A stretch of 9,553 nucleotides of DNA from Clostridia bacterium (lineage in GTDB: Bacteria; Bacillota; Clostridia; TANB77; UBA1234): positions 1 to 9,553 of the forward strand of contig CAADXZ010000186.1 in NCBI GenBank assembly GCA_900753135.1, given 5' to 3'. The notes under the pieces were generated by a model, which was not told the origin of the DNA, did no database searches, and worked only from the letters and a program-made list of their open reading frames with translations. The position numbers and the translations under genes were made by a program. This document shows positions 1 through 6,375 of the stretch, one piece after another (the first letter of the stretch is position 1; each line of letters starts with the position of its first letter).

Positions 1-2
1 AA

Positions 3-563
3 TTTATGGAAGGAATTAATCTGATCATGGGAGCGAATGGTAGCGGAAAATCAACCCTTTTATATCTTTTGTGTGGTTTATTACACACTAAAAAGAAGGG
101 AAACATTGAGTTTAATAATATTCCTATTTCAGAAGTAGAAATTGAATCCTTGAGAAAAAATAAAATATCTATATATATACAAAATCAAAATGAAATGGAT
201 ATAACGGTAAAAGAGATGTTAGCAGAACGTTTTGATATAGGTGCTCTTGAAATATTGATAAAACAGTATCATTTAGAAAATATATATTTGACGAATCAAT
301 TTAATATTTTGCATTATTTAGATAGAGCATTTCATGAATTATCGGGTGGGGAAATGCAAAGAATTCAACTGTTACCAGTATTATTAAAAAATACAGATAT
401 TATGATTTTGGATGAACCAACATCTGATTTAGATATGAAAACAAAGGAAATATTATCAGAGATTCTTTGGGAGTTAGGAAGGGAAAGGATAATTTTTATA
501 GTAACTCATGAAAGAAATCTTTTTGAAAGATTTTCTGATATAAAAACTATTTATCTAAAATAA
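3..563 (+). CDS. ABC transporter ATP-binding protein, 5'-truncated by window edge
   Basis: This is the nucleotide-binding part of an ABC transporter; it hydrolyses ATP at the inner face of the membrane to drive transport. Counting from the ATG at 6, it has a Walker A motif GANGSGKS (residues 9-16), a Gln-rich Q-loop segment (IQNQNE), the signature LSGGEMQR (112-119), Walker B IMILDEP and a switch histidine in VTHE. The Walker A lies only nine residues from that ATG, whereas ABC domains normally have 30-40 residues before it. The frame is also open to the window edge and there is no ribosome binding site, so the true start almost certainly lies upstream. Whether a membrane domain is fused upstream cannot be seen. 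It is the first visible gene of the RiPP operon, 43 bp before the PqqD-like gene, so export of the modified peptide is the likely role. The substrate is an inference. Confidence 0.9.
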   Translation, partial: FMEGINLIMGANGSGKSTLLYLLCGLLHTKKKGNIEFNNIPISEVEIESLRKNKISIYIQNQNEMDITVKEMLAERFDIGALEILIKQYHLENIYLTNQFNILHYLDRAFHELSGGEMQRIQLLPVLLKNTDIMILDEPTSDLDMKTKEILSEILWELGRERIIFIVTHERNLFERFSDIKTIYLK

Positions 564-606
564 AAGAAAGGAGAACTCAGTAGTTAATATCAAAGGAGGT
601 AAGTAT

Positions 607-1476
607 ATGTTTTACGATAATATAAGTTTAACTAATAAGGAAAAACTATTAAAGAGTATTCCTAAATTTGAGGAAGAAAGAATATTTTATTTCCGACATG
701 AAAAAGGTAATAAAAAAAGTTTTGCTATTGTAAACGGAAAGACTCAAGAAATGGTTATGAATGGAGAAGCATGGGAAATACTTAAGCTATGCAATGGAGA
801 AAGGATAGTAGAACAAATCAAAGAAGATTTTGCAACAAGATATTCATATATGAATCCTACGGCTGATTTTCTTAAAGATGTTGTGGTTACATTGTTTGCA
901 TTTGATAAATTATGGGCTTTGTCATGGGGAAAGGGAGGATCACCATTTATGGTAAACGGAACTATAAAATTAAATGAAAAATATGATTTGATTTGGGCAA
1001 CTGAAGATGACATTAGGGAAATATTTGCTGCATATAAAATGTATGCAGATAATACAGAATATACATATCATAATTGCCCAGCAAATAGGAATAAAGGATT
1101 GAGTGATTACCAAAAAGAAACTGTACTAAGGAGCAAGATGTTTTATTATAAAGAGGATTTTTTTGTGTTAAAAGATAGAGAAGGAAATGTAATGGGAATA
1201 ACATCTATATCCAATAATCACCCAGAAACGGATATATTAGAAATTACAACATTATTAGTTCCAGAAGAAATATTGGAACAAGTACTTATAGGGTGTGAAC
1301 AACTATTGAAGAGTTTGTATCCATTTAATATTTCTAAGTTGAGAATTAAAACGATAGGTTCAGATTTAGAAATGTTGGAAAAGCAGTTGTTTAATTGTGG
1401 GTTTAAAAAGGTTTCACAGTTAATGGATGAGTATGGAAAAGGAAATGACTTAATTATTTATGATTGGACAGTATGA
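607..1476 (+). CDS. PqqD-like peptide-recognition domain fused to a GNAT-like domain
   Basis: The protein has 289 residues in two parts. Residues about 38-107 look like a PqqD/RRE fold: a short beta segment, then the typical NGEAWEILKLCNGER pattern and helices (EQIKEDFATRY, ADFLKDVVVTLFAFDKLW). RRE domains bind RiPP leader peptides and deliver them to the modifying enzyme. Residues about 125-289 resemble a GNAT acetyltransferase: the strand-turn-strand FFVLKDREGNVMGITSI, then the segment EITTLLVPEEILEQVLIGCEQLLKSL, then a C-terminal GFKKV element. The Arg/Gly-rich acetyl-CoA pyrophosphate loop expected after LLVP is not evident, so this half may be a degenerate, non-catalytic or unusual acyltransferase. 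The start is fixed by AAAGGAGG at 592-599, 7 nt before the ATG. The next gene, a radical SAM enzyme, starts 19 bp downstream and is the natural partner. The RRE call is fairly secure; the GNAT function is uncertain. Confidence 0.78.
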   Translation: MFYDNISLTNKEKLLKSIPKFEEERIFYFRHEKGNKKSFAIVNGKTQEMVMNGEAWEILKLCNGERIVEQIKEDFATRYSYMNPTADFLKDVVVTLFAFDKLWALSWGKGGSPFMVNGTIKLNEKYDLIWATEDDIREIFAAYKMYADNTEYTYHNCPANRNKGLSDYQKETVLRSKMFYYKEDFFVLKDREGNVMGITSISNNHPETDILEITTLLVPEEILEQVLIGCEQLLKSLYPFNISKLRIKTIGSDLEMLEKQLFNCGFKKVSQLMDEYGKGNDLIIYDWTV

Positions 1477-1495
1477 GCATTAGAGAGGTATATAT

Positions 1496-2527
1496 ATGAA
1501 TAGAAATATAGACTTTACAGTAGGACCATATCAGTTAGCTTTAGATATAACAAACAAATGTAATTTAAGATGTTTGCATTGTTACAATGCAAGTGGTGAA
1601 AACAGAGTAATGGAACATGAATTATCTGATGATGAGGTGATTAAATTTGTTAAAGATATTTTGCCTATGAAATTGTTGAATTTTTGTTTTTGTGGCGGAG
1701 AAACATTATTGAGAAAAGAACTTATCTGCAAATGTATAAAAATGTTAAGTAATTGCGGAGTCAGGACAGCAATAGTAACCAATGGCATTTTGGCATCAGA
1801 AAGTGTTATACGAGATTTATATCATTCGGGATTGAATAGCATACAGTTTAGCGTAGATGGTGCTAAAGCGGAGAGCCATGATAAATTAAGAAATAAGACA
1901 GGCGTTTATGACAGCGTGTTTAGAGCCATAGATATTGTTAGAAAGTATGATATGGAAATGTCGATTGCATTTACACCAACATCATTTAACATAGAGGAGT
2001 TGGAAGAATTACATACAAAATTAGAGTCAATGTCTTTTAATAATAAAATTGAGTTACGTGTACAGCCACTTATGCCATTAGGACGTGGGAATAAAAATTT
2101 AGAGAATATTTGTCCTACAGATATTCAATATAGAAAATTGGTAAACACAATTAATACGATTAATGCACGTAACCCAAGTATTAAAATTGTATGGGGAGAT
2201 CCTGTTGATCATTTAATACGTTTTCCGGAACATACAGAACTACCGATGTATTATATAAGTATTCGTGCAAATGGAGATATTGTTACAAGCCCTTACCTGC
2301 CATTAGTTGTTGGAAACATCAGAAATCATAGTATTGAAGAGTACTGGAATGGTGGTTTATATGAATTATGGAAGAAAAAGATTCCTTGTTATATGGCAGC
2401 ATTTATTAAATCAGTTGGAGACATGGGGAGAATCACAGAAAAATTTCCTGCTACGTTCATGGATGATATTTACATTGATATGTTAGAAAAGGATTTGGAT
2501 GATTTGAGTCTTTTACCCAATAATTGA
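1496..2527 (+). CDS. Radical SAM peptide-modifying enzyme with cysteine-poor SPASM-like C-terminus
   Basis: The protein has 343 residues. The radical SAM motif is C22-x3-C26-x2-C29 (CNLRCLHC), which binds the catalytic 4Fe-4S cluster. It is followed by GGE at 67-69 for SAM binding and typical barrel segments (IVTNGI, IQFSVDGA). Residues 257-285 have the frame of a SPASM/twitch domain (RANGDIVTSPYLP, then VVGNIRNHSIEEYW). The position where family members usually carry the first auxiliary cluster cysteine is Ser265, and the rest of the tail has only Cys298. An auxiliary iron-sulfur cluster like that of typical SPASM enzymes is therefore unlikely. The RRE gene before it and the small precursor gene after it indicate a RiPP precursor as substrate. 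The reaction (epimerisation, C-C or other crosslink) cannot be read from sequence. A GAGAGG site 7 nt upstream supports the start. Confidence 0.9.
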   Translation: MNRNIDFTVGPYQLALDITNKCNLRCLHCYNASGENRVMEHELSDDEVIKFVKDILPMKLLNFCFCGGETLLRKELICKCIKMLSNCGVRTAIVTNGILASESVIRDLYHSGLNSIQFSVDGAKAESHDKLRNKTGVYDSVFRAIDIVRKYDMEMSIAFTPTSFNIEELEELHTKLESMSFNNKIELRVQPLMPLGRGNKNLENICPTDIQYRKLVNTINTINARNPSIKIVWGDPVDHLIRFPEHTELPMYYISIRANGDIVTSPYLPLVVGNIRNHSIEEYWNGGLYELWKKKIPCYMAAFIKSVGDMGRITEKFPATFMDDIYIDMLEKDLDDLSLLPNN

Positions 2528-2541
2528 GATATATGATAGAG

Positions 2542-2574
2542 TGTTTTATCATACGTGAGTATTTTGATAAAACA
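2542..2574 (+). promoter_or_regulatory. Stem-loop in the leader of the precursor gene
   Basis: A perfect 10-bp inverted repeat, TGTTTTATCA (2542-2551) and TGATAAAACA (2565-2574), encloses a 13-nt loop. It lies between the radical SAM stop codon and the precursor ribosome binding site and has no following T-run, so it is not a standard terminator. It could act as an mRNA processing or stabilising element for the precursor segment, or as a protein-binding operator. The function is an inference. Confidence 0.55.
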
Positions 2575-2599
2575 AATATTTATGAAAGGAGGAAACCGT

Positions 2600-2770
2600 A
2601 TGGGCGAGGATATGAATGGATATCAGCCACCGGTAGTGGAAGGTTTGGATGGTGATGACAGTAGTGGAGTTTCAACTTATGGTACAGAATGGGTATGGGA
2701 AACATATTATGTTACCTATGTTAACGGAGCTGTAGCTGGAGATACGGTTATCATTACAATTAATATTTAA
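2600..2770 (+). CDS. Putative RiPP precursor peptide (56 aa), Trp/Tyr-rich core
   Basis: The 56-residue peptide has no cysteine, signal peptide or Gly-Gly leader end. Residues 1-20 are acidic (MGEDMNGYQPPVVEGLDGDD) and could be the leader. An SSG hinge follows, then an aromatic segment TEWVWETYYVTYV (29-41) with W31, W33, Y36, Y37 and Y40, and a beta-branched tail ending DTVIITINI. Size, position directly after a radical SAM/RRE pair, and the strong AAGGAGG site (2587-2592) support precursor identity. The frame stays open upstream to a GTG at 2555, but that start lies in a hairpin loop without a ribosome binding site, and the ATG at 2582 lies inside the ribosome binding site itself, so 2600 is preferred. 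The WxW, YVN and YVT triads are plausible crosslink sites, and the Val/Ile tail is plausible for epimerisation or C-methylation. I do not recognise the peptide family; the modification type and cleavage site are unknown. Confidence 0.75.
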   Translation: MGEDMNGYQPPVVEGLDGDDSSGVSTYGTEWVWETYYVTYVNGAVAGDTVIITINI

Positions 2771-2790
2771 GCCTAAACTATGGTAGCATT

Positions 2791-2824
2791 GAGGATTTTA
2801 GTATTTTTAAATACTAAAATCCTC
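2791..2824 (+). terminator. Strong hairpin after the precursor gene, probable partial terminator
   Basis: A perfect 16-nt inverted repeat, GAGGATTTTAGTATTT (2791-2806) and AAATACTAAAATCCTC (2809-2824), starts 20 bp after the precursor stop. The downstream tract TCTTAAATTATTT is only moderately T-rich. It probably terminates part of the transcription, giving more precursor than transporter message, and protects the 3' end of the short transcript. The downstream ATPase gene has no obvious promoter of its own, so readthrough is expected. Confidence 0.7.
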
Positions 2825-2854
2825 TCTTAAATTATTTAAAGGAGCATTCTAATA

Positions 2855-3538
2855 GTGGAAGATATTATTTTAAAATGTGAAAGAATCGAAAAAAAGTATA
2901 GTAAAACAAAAGCTTTAGATAATATAAATTTATCAATATATACAGGCCATATTTATGCACTGATTGGAGAGAATGGTGCTGGAAAAACAACTCTCATGAG
3001 AATTATATCGGGACTTATTGGATCTGATAATGGAAAAATGGAGTTAAAAAGCAAAAATATAGGTGCTTTGATAGAAAAACCAGCGTTTTATCCGGGGCTT
3101 ACGGCAAAAGAAAATATAAAAATTATAAGTTTGATGAGAAGCACTTTGATAGAAAAAGAAATTGTGGAGCTTGCAATGAAATTTGGAATTTGGGAAAATC
3201 ATAAAAAAGTAAAAAATTATTCACTAGGCATGAAGCAAAAATTAGGTATTATCCTTGCTTTAATTGGGAAACCACAATTATTGGTATTAGATGAGCCATT
3301 AAATGGGTTAGATCCTAAAAGTACTATTCAGATACGAAAACTTTTAAGTGATTTAAGAGAAAAAGGTATTACAATTTTAATTTCAAGCCACATATTAGAT
3401 GAATTATTTAGGGTAGCCACAGATTATATTTTTATATCCCAAGGGACTATTAAGAAGAATTTTACGTATGAGGAAATTGTTCATAAATATCCGGATAAGA
3501 TGCCAGAAGAAATATATTTAGATATATTGGAGGAATGA
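2855..3538 (+). CDS. LanF/BcrA-type ABC transporter ATPase, probable self-immunity
   Basis: This 227-residue ATPase has Walker A GENGAGKT (38-45), signature YSLGMKQ (122-128), Walker B LLVLDEP (142-148), a D-loop GLDP and switch His179 in SSHILDEL. Where most ABC ATPases carry the Q-loop glutamine, it has a glutamate in ALIEKPAFYP (Glu74). Such an E-loop is known from LanF/BcrA-type ATPases that protect lantibiotic or bacitracin producers. The length and the permease gene 4 bp downstream fit that family. It would power removal of the mature peptide from the membrane. The start is a GTG with AAAGGAGC at 2838-2844; no competing ATG sits at the right distance. The family is secure; the immunity substrate is inferred from its place next to the precursor. 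Confidence 0.88.
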   Translation: MEDIILKCERIEKKYSKTKALDNINLSIYTGHIYALIGENGAGKTTLMRIISGLIGSDNGKMELKSKNIGALIEKPAFYPGLTAKENIKIISLMRSTLIEKEIVELAMKFGIWENHKKVKNYSLGMKQKLGIILALIGKPQLLVLDEPLNGLDPKSTIQIRKLLSDLREKGITILISSHILDELFRVATDYIFISQGTIKKNFTYEEIVHKYPDKMPEEIYLDILEE

Positions 3539-3542
3539 GTAT

Positions 3543-4295
3543 ATGTTGGATGCTATCAGAAGCGAGCAATATAAAACACGCCACACAAAAATTTTTACTA
3601 TACTCTGTGTGGGAGCATTAGTATTAGGAGTAATTACAGTTTATATGAATCATTCTATGTATATGGCGGGAAAGATAAAGGAGTTGTCAGGGGAAAATGC
3701 ACTAAAAAGTGGTATGAGTAATATTAGTGTTGCAATAATCTTGTGTTCTATATTTTTGGATGTTAATTTAGGTAGCGAGTTTCAAAACAGAACATTACAA
3801 TTAAGTGCATCTTTTGGCAATAATAGAAAAATAATTTTTGTCAGTAAAGGGATAGTTAATATTTTTTATAGTGTTATTTTATCTTTTTTATATCCAATGG
3901 TATTAACATGTGTAACAACCATGCTTTATGGATGGACGAATGATACTTTTTCATTTGGAATGATATTTTTAAAACTATTGGTTACTATTCTATTGGAAAT
4001 TACTATATTTCTTATGTGTTTTGGAGTGGAATTTATAATGGAGGGATCCAAAGCTGGACTGTTATTTAATGTATTGGTAATAGGGATTGGTTTTCCTATA
4101 TTACAATCATTAGGAGAAAAAATAAATCTTATTAAGAGAATTTTAGAAGTTACACCTATAGGTTATTTAGATGTTTGGGTAAAACAAGATATTGATATTA
4201 ACTTTATTGCTAAAATATTGATAATTGTAGTAGTGTGGAGTATTTCTACATTGAGTTTATCGTATATAATATTTAAAAGACGTGATTTGAAGTGA
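3543..4295 (+). CDS. ABC-2 type permease, LanE/LanG/BcrB-like
   Basis: The 250-residue integral membrane protein has about six hydrophobic segments. The N-terminus LDAIRSEQYKTRHTK followed by a membrane helix is typical of lantibiotic-immunity and bacitracin-type permeases, as is the segment FLDVNLGSEFQNRTLQ between the second and third helices. It would form the membrane channel for the ATPase encoded immediately upstream. GGAGG at 3529-3533 lies inside the end of that gene and only 4 bp separate the two, which suggests translational coupling. Only one permease type is present, whereas LanFEG systems have two, so it would act as a homodimer like BcrAB or YydIJ. Role inferred: producer self-protection. 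Confidence 0.85.
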   Translation: MLDAIRSEQYKTRHTKIFTILCVGALVLGVITVYMNHSMYMAGKIKELSGENALKSGMSNISVAIILCSIFLDVNLGSEFQNRTLQLSASFGNNRKIIFVSKGIVNIFYSVILSFLYPMVLTCVTTMLYGWTNDTFSFGMIFLKLLVTILLEITIFLMCFGVEFIMEGSKAGLLFNVLVIGIGFPILQSLGEKINLIKRILEVTPIGYLDVWVKQDIDINFIAKILIIVVVWSISTLSLSYIIFKRRDLK

Positions 4296-4308
4296 AAGGG
4301 GTAATTAT

Positions 4309-4719
4309 ATGAAAAGGAAGGATAAGTTTACAGTAGTATCTATTATTGTAACGATAGTTTGTATACTTGTTAGTATAATATTTTTCTTTTTGGTTCCTAA
4401 TAAAATATCAATTCAGTGGAGTGCAGCAGAACCCAGTAATATAGTTAGTAAGACATATATTTTTATTATGCCAATCATCTCTGTGCTTACCCTCAGCATA
4501 GGAAAAAAAATATTTAGGTTTGTTGTATATAAATATTTCCAAAGAGAAAATGAGAAATTTATTTCGTATTTGAACATGTATTTTAATATAGTTTTTTTGA
4601 CATGTGAATTGTATGTTATTGCGTATGTTTATGGAGTCCGTTTAACTATTAGTTCGATAATACTTGCAGAAATAGTTATTGGGGCTGCTGTAGGAATAAA
4701 GATATTAAAAAGGAGATAA
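4309..4719 (+). CDS. Small DUF1648/SdpI-like membrane protein, possible immunity accessory
   Basis: The 136-residue protein has four predicted membrane helices (about 8-29, 49-65, 88-108 and 113-131) and basic ends. Residues 26-62, FFLVPNKISIQW then SNIVSKTYIFIMPIISVL, resemble the DUF1648 pattern found at the start of SdpI-type immunity proteins (a VP-x-KI-x-I-x-W strand, a short loop, a Lys, then a helix with a Pro). That match is by eye and moderate. The gene lies 13 bp after the permease and 3 bp before the cobalamin radical SAM gene, so it is co-transcribed. A role in self-protection is inferred from the neighbours and the resemblance; it could also be an accessory of the transporter or a membrane anchor for the maturation enzymes. 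A GAAAGGGG site precedes the ATG. Confidence 0.6.
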   Translation: MKRKDKFTVVSIIVTIVCILVSIIFFFLVPNKISIQWSAAEPSNIVSKTYIFIMPIISVLTLSIGKKIFRFVVYKYFQRENEKFISYLNMYFNIVFLTCELYVIAYVYGVRLTISSIILAEIVIGAAVGIKILKRR

Positions 4720-4722
4720 TTT

Positions 4723-6135
4723 ATGAAAGTTTTAATAGTTGCGTTACCACAAAAGATAAGTAAAAATCAATTTGAACCTTTGGAATTAGCACCGATGGCA
4801 ATTTATCTTTTGGCTTCTATATTAATGAAAAATAAACATGAAGTAAGCATAATTGATCCTTGCGAATTTATCCAGTATGAACACAAGGGGGATATAGAGG
4901 AATTATGCGCTCAGTATATAATGAAAAAAATTTCTAGTAAAGATATACAGTTGATTGCGTTTTCAGTCAATTCTTTTAATTGGTCTAATACAAAGGTTAT
5001 TATCCAACGAATAGCGGATAATTTTCCAGACGTTAAAATAGCATTGGGTGGGTTGCACCCATCAATATTTGATAAACATGTTTTAGAATCATCAGATGCC
5101 CATATAGTTATGCGTGGTGAGGGTGAAAAGATTATTGTGAATTTATGCAATGCTCTTGAGTATAATATGACATTAGAGGGTGTTAAAGGTATTACTTATA
5201 AACTGAATGGTAATGTGTTACGAAATGAAGATGAAATAGAACTAACAGTCGAAGAAATGGAAAATACACCGTATCCAGCATATGAATTATTACCTTCATC
5301 CAATCCATATACACAGTTGCCGGTAGAAACTTCTAGAGGGTGTCGTTTTAGTTGCGCTTTTTGTTCCATACCCCATAGGAGAAACTGGAGAGGTTTATCT
5401 GTTGAGCATGTAATTAAACGTGTTAAGCATGCACTGCAGTTTAAAGATAACATAAATAGAGGGACTAGATTACTATTCGTAGATGATTGTTTTACGGCAA
5501 ATGGAGAAAGAGCTATTAATGTTTTTAAAAAGTTGCATCGTTTGTATGGTTATACCGAAAAGGTATTTATCGAAGCAAGAGTTACTGATATATTAAAGAA
5601 TCAAATATTACAGAATATACCACTGCAAATGGTTTCATCTATGCAAATAGGTGTAGAATGTGGGTATAATGAAGGATTGAAAAAAATAAGAAAGGGGTTA
5701 ACGGTAGAGCAACTTTTTAGTGCTTTAGAAATTTTAAAACAGTATCAATTTGATAAGCATTGTTTTCTTTCCTTTATTATAGGATTTCCATGGGAAACAA
5801 TGGAAATGATCAATAAAACACTAGATACGATTGAATTAATATGTACAAAATATAAAATAGTGTGTAATTTGAATTGGTTATTATTGTTGCCTTCAGATTT
5901 ATGGTGGGAAAAGGAAGATTTTAATATACATATTGAAGAAGATATGTTTGATAATTTATTATGGTATGCCAACAGTGATTATTTCTTTACAACACATCCG
6001 CTAATTAGCATGGAGGATATTATACAGGTTGAGAAGCGAATAGGGGCAATGCAAAGACAAGGAGGAACTGTAGCATATAGAAGAAGGATAGGAAATGAGG
6101 AAGATTATATAGAACCATCAGCATGCAGCGAATAA
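4723..6135 (+). CDS. Cobalamin-binding-domain radical SAM enzyme
   Basis: The 470-residue protein has a class B radical SAM architecture. Residues 1-140 form a Rossmann-like B12-binding domain (MKVLIVALPQ start, LELAPMAIYLLASILMKNKHEVSIIDP, LIAFSVNS, ALGGLHPS, GEGE). The radical SAM domain begins with ETSRGC207RFSC211AFC214, a CxxxCxxC motif, followed by barrel segments (TRLLFVDDCFT, MQIGVECGYNEGLKKIRKG, LSFIIGFPWET). Members often methylate unreactive carbon centres using methylcobalamin, though cyclases and rearrangement enzymes share the fold. The B12 domain lacks an evident DxHxxG motif, as in many members of this class. It is the last gene of the operon, 3 bp after the small membrane protein, with AAAAGGAGA upstream. 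Modification of the nearby precursor is the likely job; C-methylation is a reasonable but unproven guess. Confidence 0.88.
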   Translation: MKVLIVALPQKISKNQFEPLELAPMAIYLLASILMKNKHEVSIIDPCEFIQYEHKGDIEELCAQYIMKKISSKDIQLIAFSVNSFNWSNTKVIIQRIADNFPDVKIALGGLHPSIFDKHVLESSDAHIVMRGEGEKIIVNLCNALEYNMTLEGVKGITYKLNGNVLRNEDEIELTVEEMENTPYPAYELLPSSNPYTQLPVETSRGCRFSCAFCSIPHRRNWRGLSVEHVIKRVKHALQFKDNINRGTRLLFVDDCFTANGERAINVFKKLHRLYGYTEKVFIEARVTDILKNQILQNIPLQMVSSMQIGVECGYNEGLKKIRKGLTVEQLFSALEILKQYQFDKHCFLSFIIGFPWETMEMINKTLDTIELICTKYKIVCNLNWLLLLPSDLWWEKEDFNIHIEEDMFDNLLWYANSDYFFTTHPLISMEDIIQVEKRIGAMQRQGGTVAYRRRIGNEEDYIEPSACSE

Positions 6136-6375
6136 GGTGAAATTTTTTATATTAAGCTTTTATTTATTCAAGAACATAGAATTCTTAAGAATAGAAATAT
6201 TCAAGGAACTCTATGTTCTTGCAATGGAGGGGGAAACGTTTTAACATGTTTAATTACTAAAAATGATAAGATGAAGAGTTAATCATCTTAAAGCACATTT
6301 AGAGAGAAATAAGTTTCCAAGTATTCTCGATGTTATAGTTTTGTAATTATTTAGTAGAACTCACTCAAGAAGTTA
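6136..6375. other. Non-coding stretch between the RiPP operon and the membrane gene
   Basis: This A+T-rich gap separates convergent genes. Besides the nested repeat at 6169-6221 it holds a smaller hairpin, TAAGATGA (6267-6274) and TCATCTTA (6283-6290), with an 8-nt loop. A GGAGGGGG tract at 6227-6233 resembles a ribosome binding site, but the ATGs at 6224 and 6246 run only six and four codons. No RNA family or supported ORF is recognised. Confidence 0.5.
6169..6221 (+). repeat. Nested inverted repeat after the RiPP operon
   Basis: Perfect 12-bp arms CAAGAACATAGA (6169-6180) and TCTATGTTCTTG (6210-6221) enclose 29 nt. Inside are the palindrome ATTCTTAAGAAT (6181-6192) and, overlapping it, a GAATA-GAAA-TATTC hairpin (6189-6202) with a GNRA-type loop. 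It begins 34 bp after the last stop codon of the operon. No T-run follows, so it is not a classical terminator. It could be an mRNA 3'-end stabiliser, a structured RNA or a protein-binding site. Confidence 0.6.

Noticed and set aside
2504..2537. A possible promoter for the precursor (TTGAGT and TATGAT)
   Set aside because: The spacer is 22 bp, too long for a sigma-A promoter, and no alternative -35 fits.
2555..2599. A 15-codon N-terminal extension of the precursor starting at GTG 2555
   Set aside because: The GTG lies in the loop of a hairpin with no ribosome binding site, and the extension would translate through the strong AAGGAGG site that serves the ATG at 2600.
6224..6260. Tiny ORFs after the GGAGGGGG tract
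   Set aside because: They run six and four codons only, with nothing to support a peptide.
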